Shown here piece by piece: positions 1 through 10,413 of a stretch of 25,960 nucleotides of DNA. The translations under genes and the position numbers were made by a program. The stretch lies in contig JALLBK010001025.1 of the NCBI GenBank assembly GCA_036940085.1, positions 1 through 25,960 on the forward strand, given 5' to 3'. The notes under the pieces are model-generated. The model saw nothing but the letters and a program-made list of their open reading frames with translations. It ran no database searches and was not told the origin of the DNA. The stretch's first letter is position 1; the number at the start of each line of letters is the position of its first letter. Origin of the DNA: Discostella pseudostelligera (taxonomy: Eukaryota > Bacillariophyta > Thalassiosirophyceae > Thalassiosirales > Thalassiosiraceae).

Positions 1-266
1 ACCACCACCACAAGCAAGAAATGTGACGGCGAATGGTTGCCAACGAGAAGATAACATGGCCAAACGTTAGTCACAAAAGCTAGCAGCAGCGTACCCTGCC
101 CCTTCTTACTCTCCAAGTAGTCATAACTCCTGCTCTTCCCTACGTTTACACGTCGCCATCGTCACACCATGACACGACCAGCACCAAATTCGTGACGACG
201 AGATATCGTAGCAAATAGTACAAGAGCGCATCGTACCAGCAACGATAACACTGATTGAAGTCAGAA

Positions 267-2022
267 TCAATTCCTCACTTTGGACTTCGATTTCATCACA
301 GCCTTGCTCGACTTTGCTGCTGCAGGCTGCTTGGCAGACTTCGAACCAGAACCACCAGCACCAGCACCGCTGGTTGAGTTGTTGGTTGGACTGGAGGTGG
401 GGCGGATGGTTGTAGTAGGAGCAGTTGTTGGTGTTGCAGTATTGCAAAACACTTCGTCGCCTGGAATATCCTGGCAGATCGTGTCTTTGATCCACTCGAA
501 TCCGTCGCTGACACGTGCAAAAACGTCGGGAAGGCCTGCCAAGAATTGGTGGAGAATTACGTCATTTTGTGGTATCTTTCAGTTAGACATCTTTTGATCA
601 AGTGGCGACACCACCACAGCAGCAAGAATGCAAGAAGATATAAGTTAACAAAAGTTGCACCACTCTCACCTTCACTCCCCCAGCTGGTAACACCTACTTG
701 AACAATTTCTCCCGACGCGCCCAATGTTATAATTGGACCTCCTGATGTTTTAGTTCAAGAATCAAAAATGGAATTAAGCACAAATAGTAACTCATGAGCG
801 GAATTCGTTATGCCAATGAGAGAATGTTCACTTACCTGAATCACCATCTCCTACGGCTTCGTCACCAAACGCGCACAACATATCTTCAGTAATCACTATT
901 TCCTTTCTGTCATACAATTTTTGGCACTGATCATTCGGCCGATATTGCAGAATAACTGTGTTTGGGACCCTTGGAAGGGTGCGTGGGTCGGTTTTGTCGA
1001 ATTTAAGGCGTCCCCAACCAAACACCTCCAACTCTTCGCCATCCGCAGGGACGTTAATGTCAGAGTTCAACTTTACTGGGTCAATTTCGGCAACAGCGCC
1101 CTCTGTGACTGCCGTTGTATTTGGTAGTATGATTAAAGCAAAGTCATTCATCGTAGTGAAATTGTCGTATCGAGGGTGGCGCACTGCATATGCAAGATCG
1201 GCTGAACAACCACCGCCACTCTCGTTTCCGCACAGTCGAATTGTGACATTGTCACCAAGGTCGTCATAGCTATAAAAGTTCAAAGTGATTGCGTCTGTAG
1301 CAGAGAACGTAGCATTAATGTTCTGAGATTCGTCATCAGTAAAACAATCTTGATGATGAGTGCGGCGGCCACGACGAGGAGTAGTATATTCCAAGATGGG
1401 GCGCAAGAAGAAGACCAAGATGGGGCGGGAAAAAGAATAGAATCGTGTATGCGGGAGCAAAAAGAAGAATAAGAATGAACCAAGATAATGTTCCAACTCA
1501 CGAGCTGCCGATAACACAACCCTACGCGAGATAAGTGTTGCAGTACAACAAACTGTGTTCTAACGATCCATCATCTCGAAAATAATTCAATGCGGCAAGG
1601 TAACGACGGCTCTTGTCCCAAACACTTTTATCAAGCACAGTGCCACCAATTATCTATTAGTTGGAGGAGCCGCCGGCGCAGTGCGGTAGTAGTGATCAGC
1701 ATGGTGGTCATGGCAACAAGAAGGTAGTAGTCGCATGAGAATAACAGACAAGGATGAAAGCCATAGGACAATTAAATGAAGTATGCTGGTCACTCACCAA
1801 CTCTCTGTTCTTCATAGCACTAGCAGCCGTCGCGTCATCAACCATATTTTTCCCCCGCATCATCCTCGGCCCGCCTCCCGTCGTCGTGCCGAATGAGGAT
1901 GACAATGACACCACACCAACACCAACATCGCTTTTAACTGACGCCACCAGAATCGCAAGGATCAACAACGCCGACGTGGCCATGGTGCCGAACACACATA
2001 GTTTCTTGTTCAATCCAATCAT
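267..2022 (-). CDS. Secreted trypsin-like (S1A) serine protease with Lys/Ser-rich tail; apparent frameshift
   Basis: Five exons read on the minus strand: 2022-1798, 1653-1502, 1348-836, 741-670 and 535-267, with GT-AG junctions and consistent phase except inside exon 2. The ATG at 2022 opens a signal peptide (hydrophobic ATSALLILAILVA). The activation site is NREL/IIGG across the exon 1-2 junction. The catalytic triad is visible: VVLSAAHC (His, split by intron 2), MNDFALI (Asp) and GDSGGP (Ser, split by intron 3), followed by VTSWGSE and VFARVS. After the domain comes a Thr/Pro-rich linker (TATPTTAPTTT) and a tail with seven lysines. Exon 2 is 152 nt, one more than the phase allows: IIGG is in one frame and the Cys/TLISRRVVLSAA segment in the next, so there is a +1 shift near 1540-1560. 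This is a sequencing error, an allele or a pseudogene. Corrected length is about 409 aa. The substrate is unknown; residue 189 reads as Ala, so cleavage after Arg/Lys is not expected. Confidence 0.87.
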
Positions 2023-2038
2023 CTTGTTCACGATGAGA

Positions 2039-2123
2039 GTTTCAAAGTAGAGTTGTTTCGATACTATTGTAGTGAGTTCGAAGTTTCAAAGTTGAGTTGT
2101 TTCGACACACCAGTAAGTTCGAA
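2039..2123. repeat. Two-unit imperfect tandem repeat upstream of the protease
   Basis: Two adjacent units of 44 and 41 bp begin GTTTCAAAGT and end AGTTCGAA. Their first 26 bases match at 24 positions. They lie just upstream of the protease start codon at 2022, so they may be promoter or 5'UTR sequence. Function is not known. Confidence 0.6.
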
Positions 2124-2419
2124 TTGTGTGATGTTGTGCGATTTTGGATTTTGTGAGCTTCTTACGAGGTGTCAGCAATATGCAAGAAAGAAACCTAGAA
2201 AAGGACATACTCTACCCAATTTTTTTGTCGATCGAAACAATCGACAACATTCCTTGTTCGAAGTCTCTTCCCACAGAGGAACACTATTGTTAGGTAAGGG
2301 TGTCGGGTGGGTTCGAATGATATGGGAATCCACACACGGCTTTCGTTCCATTCTGCGAAAAATGAGGGAAAAGGGCGATTGCTGATTTCTGTTTCGACGA
2401 AATACGAGAAACTGCGATA

Positions 2420-2657
2420 CTACATAAATCAAATCAATTGATTTTTTTGACATCTTTTTGAGATTTTTGACATCGCTAGATGTTTGTTAGGCGAATTCGA
2501 AAAAAGTTTTTGAAAACTTCGACTCGCGCGAAAAGATTTTTGACACTCGCGAGGTTTTGTTAGTGTCTAAAATCTTTTCGCGCGCGACAAAGATGTCAAA
2601 AATACGTCAAAAATCTCAAAAAGATGTCAAAAAAAACAATTGATTTGAATTATGTAG
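2420..2657. mobile_element. MITE-like palindromic element with TA target-site duplication
   Basis: The terminal inverted repeats begin CTACATAA. The arms, 2420-2471 and 2606-2657, pair over 52 bp with only two mismatches. The element is flanked on both sides by the dinucleotide TA (2418-2419 and 2658-2659). A second nested inverted repeat sits inside: 2525-2546 against 2563-2584, 21 of 22 bases pairing, starting CGCGCGAAAAG. The motif TTTTTGACATC, exact or near-exact, recurs in both arms. There is no transposase. TA duplication plus long terminal repeats fits a non-autonomous Tc1/mariner-type MITE; the superfamily is inference. Confidence 0.72.
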
Positions 2658-2682
2658 TACCCCCTTCCAAGCTGTTTTGATA

Positions 2683-2705
2683 GCGCCAAAATAACCTTCC
2701 CGCCA
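2683..2705. promoter_or_regulatory. Paired E2F-like boxes upstream of the carrier-like gene
   Basis: GCGCCAAAA (2683-2691) and TTCCCGCCA (2697-2705) are both forms of the E2F/DP consensus TTTSSCGC on the minus strand. They lie 40-62 bp before the ATG at 2745. The same kind of pair occurs in three other intergenic regions of this window. Binding is inferred from the motif only. Confidence 0.45.
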
Positions 2706-2744
2706 CTCGATCGGCTCCATACCGCAACACCAAATTACATCACC

Positions 2745-4235
2745 ATGACCATGACCATGAGCACGAGCAGCTCCCATGGTAATATCACATCCTTCACCCA
2801 GCACGACGATGAAGATAGAGATGCTGATGATGACTCACACAGGAGCAACACCTCGAAAGAATCGGCAGCGCTGGCAAGAGGAGCTGCGCGCACTGCCGCG
2901 GCATCGGCATCGGCATCGGCGGGCAGAACCACCGCCGTCGCTACACGAGGCGTGATGGCCGGTCGGCTTCCTATTTCTTCTTCTGCGGCAACAAAAACAG
3001 CAACAACGGTGTCGTCCAAATCAATTGGTTCATCGGCGGCAACTTCAACGACGAGGGTTCTGGGACGTAAGGCGCCACATCTTAAAGTGCCAAGGGGTGG
3101 TTCAAGTGTCAAAGTGCCGCGAGGCCCACCTTCACCGAGATCGTCGTCTACGCCGCTCTCCTCTCGAATTCCAAAAGCACGTGCCGATTCCATTGCTAGA
3201 GTGTCTGATCGTGCATCCAAGGGATTGGTGAGTGAATTTTATTGCACTCCATCATATCGAACCAATTAATGAAATGAATTTGTTCTACTTGTTTCAATGT
3301 CACAGGATGTAATCAATGCTGGGTTGGGTGCCTCTTCTTCCGAAACACATTCACAACACAATAATAGAATCACAAAATCGATTACGCATATCATGCAACA
3401 AGCTGTATCCTTTGGGAAAGTATTCATCACTAATACAATGTTGGGTATGGCGGTATTTGCCACCTATGAAGGGATGATTGAGCACTTGGCCACACCTTTG
3501 AATGAAGAATCAACCCACGAGACAACGAATTCGGCAGTATTGCAACCAATATACCAGCAAGTTACGGAAGAAAGTTCTGTTGATGTCATGGATCAAGCTA
3601 CATTATCGCAACACTTTTTGGCAGGAGCAATGGGTGGGGCAGCGCATGCAGCTTTGTCGTTGGTCTTTGAGTTGAAGTTAAGTAAGCGACCAGATGATGT
3701 ACTATCCTCCTCGTGCAAAAGGACGACATCATACCGCCATCCTATCTTACAAACAGTTTCATCAAAACCGATACATCTACAAGTTCCCACCTTCCACTAT
3801 TCCATGTCATCCATGATACATCATTCCATGGCACACTCGGTGTTATTCGGATCGTATCAGTTGACGAAGCGGTTGCTTATGCAACAAATGCATACATACA
3901 ATTCCAAAAATAATAGCATCAATAATTCGGGACTTGGGAATGATACAATTCGAGTGGCAACTATTGCTGTGGCAGGTGGAGTGGCAGGACAATTCCAGCA
4001 TGTGATTAGTCACTTCTCGGAACAGTTGGTACTGGGTACTGTGGTAGATGATGTGAAACATAACTCCACCACCTCCACATCTTCTACCTCCTTGCTTCGA
4101 CGTGTGTTGACAATATCATCTTGGCCGACTTGGAGATCAACTGTAATGACATTTCCACCGAGTGCGATTGGATTTTTGGCGTTTGAATATGGAAAACTCC
4201 TTAACATTAGCGATGATAATGATGCTAATGGATAA
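2745..4235 (+). CDS. Mitochondrial-carrier-like membrane protein
   Basis: Two exons, 2745-3227 and 3306-4235, joined in phase 0 across a 78-bp intron (KGL/GTGAGT, CACAG/DVI), give a 470-aa protein. The first ~160 residues are low-complexity, rich in Ser, Ala, Thr, Arg and Gly, with a duplicated short motif (LKVPRG, VKVPRG). The rest has several hydrophobic, glycine-patterned segments: GKVFITNTMLGMAVFATYEG, FLAGAMGGAAHAALSLVFEL, IAVAGGVAGQFQHVISH and FPPSAIGFLAFEYGKLL. The last is the classic end of a mitochondrial-carrier repeat (P-SAIGF--YE-K). The canonical PxD/ExxK/R signatures are not clear, so this is a divergent member and its substrate cannot be named. The stop lies 44 bp from the stop of the convergent helicase gene. 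An E2F-like pair lies just upstream. Confidence 0.78.
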
Positions 4236-4279
4236 TTAATCATGTTAGATTGACGCTAGACAGCTTGACCGCAGCATTC

Positions 4280-7200
4280 TTAAACAACATCATGTTGAAT
4301 AACTCCCTCGTCGCCATCGGCACTAGGACCACCCACAAGCATCGGCGCAGGCGGGCGAATATCACGATAGACAGAAGATAAGTGAAACGGATCAACCTTC
4401 GCATTACCATCGGGATTCCTTTCACATGTCAACTCATGTGCTTCAGCTAATTCAAGAGTCTCAAATGATCGGTAACAATGTTCGCATACTGAAGTCGAAG
4501 TTCGTTTCTTAGTCTCATCTTGAACACTTGACGACAACTTCTTTGCAACTCCTTTAGTGGTCGAATCCATCTCAGGCCAGACATTTAACGTATCAATGGT
4601 AACCGGACCGGTGCAGCCAAGCCGATGTGCTCGCGATGTGACCTGCTCCAGAAGCGCTGCATCGTCGATCGGCTCAAGGAGGAACATGTGCGTGACGAAG
4701 CTTAAATCTAAGCCATGAGAGAGACGTGCGTCAAGTAGCAGTAGGAATGTATCTTCCCTCTGCTCACGCATTTCTACATCCTGAAGATTAGGACCCGTAT
4801 ACCAGCCGATATTTTTACACCTCCTCGCATCCCATCGTGGTCGACTATGGAACCTACCACACGGCTGCCACTTTGTAAGCCTGACGATAACTTCGCTCTC
4901 GTCCACGGGCAACGGACCGAAGTAGTTATCTTGGCCTTCGAAAGCGTATTCTGCTGCTAATTCCATACACCTCACCGACCCGTACTTCGCCCATTGCTCT
5001 TCGCTCCACCTCTTCCGCAACAAAGGATGTAGATCACGAGTATCAATACAAAGAACGTCCCCGACTCTCCAGTGTAAATGAGAAACATTGTATTTTGAGA
5101 GAGGCGCGCCGTCCAATCTATCCATTTCAACAGGAGACCCATACATAATTTTCTGCATTCGATCGCCCAACGATCTGAATTCAGCGGGTCCAACAGCACG
5201 TTTGATTCGCTCAGGTTCGATGAGAAATGTCTTTCCGTCATAGAACACTTCTACCAAACGATTTCTGCAACTCGCTAGTTTCTTGCCCGTAAATTCGTTC
5301 CATCCGCCACAGATCGGGCAATCTTTTCCTTCCTTAAAATTGTGTCTGAAGCGACCTAGCTCATATGACATCTGTGGAGAGTAAGGCATCGAGTCAAAAT
5401 AATCGTAGACTTTGGACAAATATAACATGTAGTCATAACAACGCACCTGTTCAATTTTGCCTGTCCGTAACGAGACGAAGAATAGGGCAACCTGGAGTGT
5501 TAGCACCAGCGAAGAAACAACAAGTCGAATCCATCTTGCATAATCAATCGAACTCACCCTCTATCATCTCAGCAATATTCTCATTATCAAATGCCGCATA
5601 CAGGTATTCCGCCACAGAAAGCAAGTTTTTGTGTGAGTTGGAATACACCACAGCTTTGAAAGGTCGTCGATCCACCCAATTTTTCGAACAAAATTCGAGT
5701 TGCGTCGCTGCTGTGATGGGTGCGTTGCCAGTGCCCATTATTGCCCCTCCTCGTTCTTCGAGCGCGAGTTGTTCCTTTCTGATAACATCAATTATGAAAT
5801 TTGCTTGACCTTCGTCGACGAGAGCTTGGAAACTATCCGTGCGCAAGTATTCATCAATCAGTGCATCAAAGAGAATGGACCCTCCTTCAGTAAGTGCCGG
5901 ACGGAGACGCTGTTCATGGTTAGCAATTCCAATTTTGTGCAATGCATCAGTGATGGTATCACTCTCGTCCGTGGAATGTACTATGTCAATGATGGCAGAT
6001 TGTATGTTGGGTGGAACCAGAATATCGATTTGGGACTGCTTAAAGATTGGCTTTGGGAGGGACAAGTCTTCCTTCTTGTGCATGATCATGACTTCGTCTA
6101 ACACCCGATACAATTCCTTCCTTCCATCCTCTTGTTTGTTCAAAAATGGCTTCTTCACAAGTTTGTCCCACGCACTCTTGGCTGTCCATTTGTTCCCTTC
6201 ACGTAGTGCCGTATCACTCCAACTGCTAGTATTCTTTCCATCGAATTGCGACATTGTGGTGCCGTACGTCTCATGCCGCAAAAAGAGGAGAAGTCTCTGG
6301 AGCTGATCAAGACCCTTGGCTGTGAATTTTGGACTATCCTCATCGCCCGTGGTGGGTGTTCCACTCATCACCCATCGACGTTCGGCGCCCATTTGATTTA
6401 TGAACTTTGTCACATCACTGCCAGCTGCGTGCTCGCCTGTTTGAGGAAAGGAGAGGGAGAGGAGGGAGCAATTCATCACATGACCTTCATCCACAACAAT
6501 CCGAAACCAACGCAGTTGCAATAACGGTGAGTTGTAATGCGCCGAGGCATCCTCACTGGCGCGATACGTGGCCATAGTTTCCTCCTCCCGTCGTCGCTTC
6601 TGCATCGCGACATAATGTTGCCGAATGCGTGAGAATGGCACCACCACAATCGTGTAGCTCATCAAATCGTACGATGAGGGTAGTGGAATTTGTTGATGAT
6701 TTAGTGGAAAACGAGCCGTGGAGAGATCACCTACACCGTCAATGTAGACAACTCCATTCTTGGGCCGTCCTTCACTTCGTACTCCTCCTCCAGCGCCTTC
6801 ACCGTTGCCATTACCATTGTAGGAGTGGAAGTTGGTATACTTGTTCCGATCAAAATAATTAGGATCCACAAATACACCCAAATTGACATGCCTACGAATC
6901 TGATCAGCCCAATGCTCCAACAGTGCATCGGGCACAATCACCACTGTCGAACTGCACGGAATTAAATTCCGTTCAAATAACATACGTTTCCCCTTGTCAT
7001 TATTAAAGAATCGTCGATTGCGTTTGTCCAACCCTGCCTTGAAGGCCATGACATTCCGACGGAACAAATCAAGCTGGGCCTGTGTGGCACGATTTCTCAT
7101 TGTGGTATGAACATATTGCTCAAAGGATCCCAATGTTGGAAATCGATCATCCGTGTAGGGTGGAGAGACATATTTTGCCATCTCGTCGTAGGAATTTTGA

Positions 7201-8146
7201 AGAATATATCCATTATTCCGAAAGGGTTGCAATGCTTTTAATATCTCCATACGAAAGACGGGATTGGTTCGCATTAGTTTCCAATGTTCGGCAATGCTGG
7301 CGTCATCGTAAAATTCTTTGGGTGTTTGGGGTTTACAGCCCGCGGTATTGGCAATGAGAGATAACATGGTAATGGTTTTGCCAAGACCGGGTGCATCGCC
7401 TAGTATACCGCCTCGGAGTGCACCAAAATGCGTGTTGTGATTCTCAGCGCGATGCATGGCATGGAGGGAGGAGAGTTGATGCGGGAAGAGCCCAGCACCA
7501 AATTTCACGTCGGAGGGAGTAGAAAGAACGCCTGGATATCCTGGAAATGGAACGAGATAATCTAGAGAGAGAGAAAGAGAGAGTTGGTGATTGATACCAA
7601 GAACACCAAAAGTCAAGTAATCAAGTGTGTGTCAGAGAGAGAGGGATACTAGTGAGTGCCTGACCGGTAGTATTTATCCTTCGAAATCAATTCGCATTCT
7701 CAAATATAATTCTCACCTTTGCCATCTCTACATCGATTATACTCCACCCACTCTAACGACTCGTAGGTTGCTTTGGACACACATTTCAATTGATACAAAT
7801 CGCGTAAAGACAAGTAGCCCCAGCTGCTGGAGGTGTCGACGACGAGTTGTTGAGAATGTTGTCGCGGTGAAAATTTGTCGCGGGCGGTAGCGGTAGTGTT
7901 GGTGTTGGTATTGACGTTGGTACCGGTACTCCGAAGTATGAAGAGTGAGAATAAGTCATTCATTGTTGATGCTATCAATAATGGCGGTGATGGGGCGGTC
8001 TCGATATTATTGTCGATGTCATCGTCGGCGTCGGCGGTGTGGTGGCGGTGGATGGCGGCGGCGGCGTCCATGGTTGTCTTGGGTGTTGGTGATTTTTTTA
8101 TGTGTGGTCTGTGGTCGGCTGGCGGACGATTGCACTGGCGCGCCAT
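4280..8146 (-). CDS. F-box / SNF2-family helicase-like protein
   Basis: Three exons, 8146-7717, 7561-5558 and 5460-4280, have matching phases and give 1204 aa. The N-terminus carries an F-box-like segment (MNDLFSLF, then YLSLRDLYQLKCVSKATYES at 111-130) interrupted by a Thr/Asn-rich stretch. Helicase motif I is GDAPGLGKT (198-206), motif II DEGH (501-504) and motif III MSGTPTTG (about 542). The C-terminal lobe has AVVYSNSHKNLL, HGLDLSFVTHMFLLEP (about 1060) and motif VI SRAHRLG (about 1090). A CPIC cluster lies at about 859, and a C2HC-type finger (C1137, C1140, H1153, C1157) near the end. This layout matches the plant F-box/SNF2 family typified by Arabidopsis At3g54460, implying a nuclear ATP-dependent chromatin or ubiquitin-linked role. 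The partner and target are unknown. The start codon lies inside a dispersed repeat. A candidate 48-nt in-frame intron at 6437-6484 would remove the His of motif II. Confidence 0.9.
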
Positions 8147-8273
8147 TTTGTGTTGATCTATCTAACTACATACGGAATCCAACGTGGATAAATAAGGCGG
8201 ATTTGAATTCAATTTTAAAATTTGAATTTCACATTTTCAAATTGAATAAATTTGTACGAAGGAATCTGTATTA
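8137..8273 (-). repeat. Dispersed promoter repeat, copy A (inverted relative to copy B)
   Basis: Read on the minus strand it runs from AGATTCCTTCGTA through an AT-rich palindromic core (TTCAAATTTTAAAATTGAA), then AAATCCGCCTT and TCCACG, to ACAAAATGGCGCGCC. Copy B at 18222-18379 on the plus strand matches across the whole length. The core is collinear without gaps; the spacer before ATGGCGCGCC differs by 21 bp. The outer ends are weakly inverted (ATACGGAATCC against ATACAGATTCC). The ATG in copy A is the chosen start of the F-box/SNF2 gene. Confidence 0.75.
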
Positions 8274-8347
8274 TCTTTAGGTAGCTCACCTACTGCGTGA
8301 AAGTCCACGTGGAAGATTCGCGATAAGATCTTGTGCCACGTGTACAA

Positions 8348-8387
8348 TTTGGCGGGAGAGTGACTCCACTTATTAAATTTGGCGGGA
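8348..8387. promoter_or_regulatory. Paired E2F-like boxes in a bidirectional promoter
   Basis: TTTGGCGGGAG starts at 8348 and TTTGGCGGGAG again at 8378, 30 bp apart in the same orientation. They lie in the 404-bp gap between the divergent F-box/SNF2 gene (ATG 8146) and glycosyltransferase gene (ATG 8551). The match to the E2F/DP consensus is exact; occupancy is inferred. Confidence 0.55.
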
Positions 8388-8550
8388 GCGAGGACCCCGT
8401 GTGGCAACAACGACGATGGCAGCAATGGCAGCCGCTAGAGACCCCAGATGATGACCACCTCTTCCAAAGCAATTAGAGTAAGTAGTGCTTAGCGTTGATA
8501 GAAGAGGTTGAGCGCAACAACAAAGCAATCAGCATTAATGCCTGACAGCA

Positions 8551-10330
8551 ATGGCAATGTCGTCAATGTCGCGGCCTCAGCCATCATCGCATGCGTCTCC
8601 ATCAACTAAGCATCTTCGCAGGAGGCCGCTGGCCATTGCATTTCTATTTGTCATTGCAAACTTATTGCACTGGAATAATGTCTTGATATCATCATATTCG
8701 TCATTGTCATCTTCGATGTCGTCCTCGGGGGAAGCAACAAGAACAAAAGTGCCATTAGCAACGGTTGCCTACGCCATTTCCATCACGAGTTGTGCCTCCA
8801 AATTATCCTCCTCCTTATTTGATGCAGCATCCGTATTACGACAAAGCATAGTATTGAATTCATGGCCATTGCATCCCACATCACAATACGAAGCAAAATT
8901 CTATGCATTTACATTGAAGCCACCGGGATCATTGACAGCAGAAGAGATCGCGAGATTATCTCAAGATGAGTGTTCTCGTATATTGACATTAGCCGGATGG
9001 GAAGTTCTACCCCAAAGCAGACCGGTGCATCCTGAATTAATTAAAGAGCCGGAGGGGTCGATACTGAAGAAGGATATTGGAAGGTAAGAGTGAACATTGC
9101 ACATTAATTCTAATGTACTCATACATCATCTTCTTCTTCTCACATCTAAAACACTTCCACTTCAAAAGCGACGGATGCTGTGGTGACGCCGAACTCATCA
9201 AACTATCCACCTACAAACTCCTCGATTACGATATGGCAGTACATTTAGATTTAGACACACTTGTTATTCATCCCCTCGATGAACTATTCAATGTTATGCA
9301 TTTCAATTATCAATGTAACGCGGGGAGGGAAGCAAGAATACGACTAGTCGATGAGGGATTGGTGGCATCTACCTATCTGAACCGTCGAGTGACTGGCAAT
9401 CCCTCCTCGTCCTCTTCCAATAATGCCAACGGGGATGATGCAACAACAGCGATACTATCCAAAGAGCACAATGACACTGCAATACACCACAAACTACTTG
9501 TGAATATTACCGTAAATGCCTTCTTCACTAAAGATTACAATATGATCGTACCCGGACCTCAACAACAACGTGTTGGCGTGCAGGGTGGGTTCCTCCTCAT
9601 ACGACCATCGATAACCACCTACCTCGAACTCATCAATACGGTCTATTCTGGTGAATTCTATTCGGGATTTAATGCCCAATCCACGGGATGGTACCAATCT
9701 GGGTATGGTCGGCATATATGGGGGTCGATGACAATTCAGGGACTATTAGCCTATTACTTTGACATGATAGATGTCGAGCATAGCGTTGAATTGAATCGGT
9801 GTCGATACAACAATATTGCCGATAATGCACGCACCTCCACCTTTGCGACCAATGCTAAATTTCCAAGAGGGACACTATTGCCGTTTGTACGGAATGCATC
9901 CAATCCACGGTATAATTTTGACGATGGCACGTGTCGAGATGGAAGAGAGGAATGTGGCGATGTCAATTGCCAACGCTTTCCCATTTCGAAGGCACGAATA
10001 CTGCACTATACATACTGCAAGAGCCCTTGGAAATGCAATGATTGTACATATTTGGAAACATACAAGGAACCAATGTGTTATGCCATGACACGAGAGTGGT
10101 TCCGTGCACGGAGAAGTCTCCCGGGAGAAGAGACGATTAGTACGATCAATTTACTTCGTGCTGGTGTGGGTGATGGCAGTGAGAACGGACCGGTGTCAAT
10201 CATTCGGGAAGATGGAGAGGTGGATGTAATCGATGGGAATTGTTACAAGGAGTTTTATTTGGGATATTGTCTTGATCAAGGAGCGTATGTCCCGATATCG
10301 CATCGAAATTTCTCGTCCATTATTGCATGA
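8551..10330 (+). CDS. Family 8 (glycogenin-like) glycosyltransferase, type II membrane protein
   Basis: Two exons, 8551-9083 and 9169-10330, joined phase 2 (GGAAG/GTAAG, AAAAG/C), encode 564 aa. A basic RRRPLAIAFLFVIANLL segment near residue 25 looks like a signal anchor, so the catalytic part should face the Golgi or ER lumen. The donor-binding core is GDAELIKLSTYKLLDYDMAV followed by HLDLDTLVIHPLDELF; the DLD at about 205-207 is the metal-binding DXD of GT8 enzymes. Downstream, VGVQGGFLLIRPS and ILHYTYCKSPWKC are also GT8-like. GT8 members transfer sugars from UDP-sugars; donor and acceptor cannot be read here. An Asn/Ser-rich insertion sits near residues 260-275. The stop lies 83 bp from that of the convergent VOC gene. 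Confidence 0.87.
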
Positions 10331-10413
10331 AACTAATAGCTGATTGTAGTAGTCATGCATACGATCCACATCATACCATCATCGAAAAGAATCTCTCTCT
10401 GTCTCCCACTTTC

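Noticed and set aside
121..597. Overlapping frames on both strands in the first 600 bases
   Set aside because: They are shadows of the protease's last exon: Cys/Trp-rich or Val/Gly-rich translations with no family pattern.
1391..1436. Duplicated CCAAGATGGGGCG and a GGCGGGAAAA E2F-like site in protease intron 2
   Set aside because: It lies inside an intron as a short two-copy duplication; no pair near a start codon, so not counted as a promoter element.
2053..2453. Open frames of 90-110 codons between the protease and the MITE
   Set aside because: No motif, low-complexity AT-rich DNA, and no splice partner found; treated as promoter or 5'UTR.
7562..7591. GA-rich run at 7562-7591 as a regulatory GAGA element
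   Set aside because: On the coding strand it is the polypyrimidine tract of the acceptor for exon 2 of the F-box/SNF2 gene.
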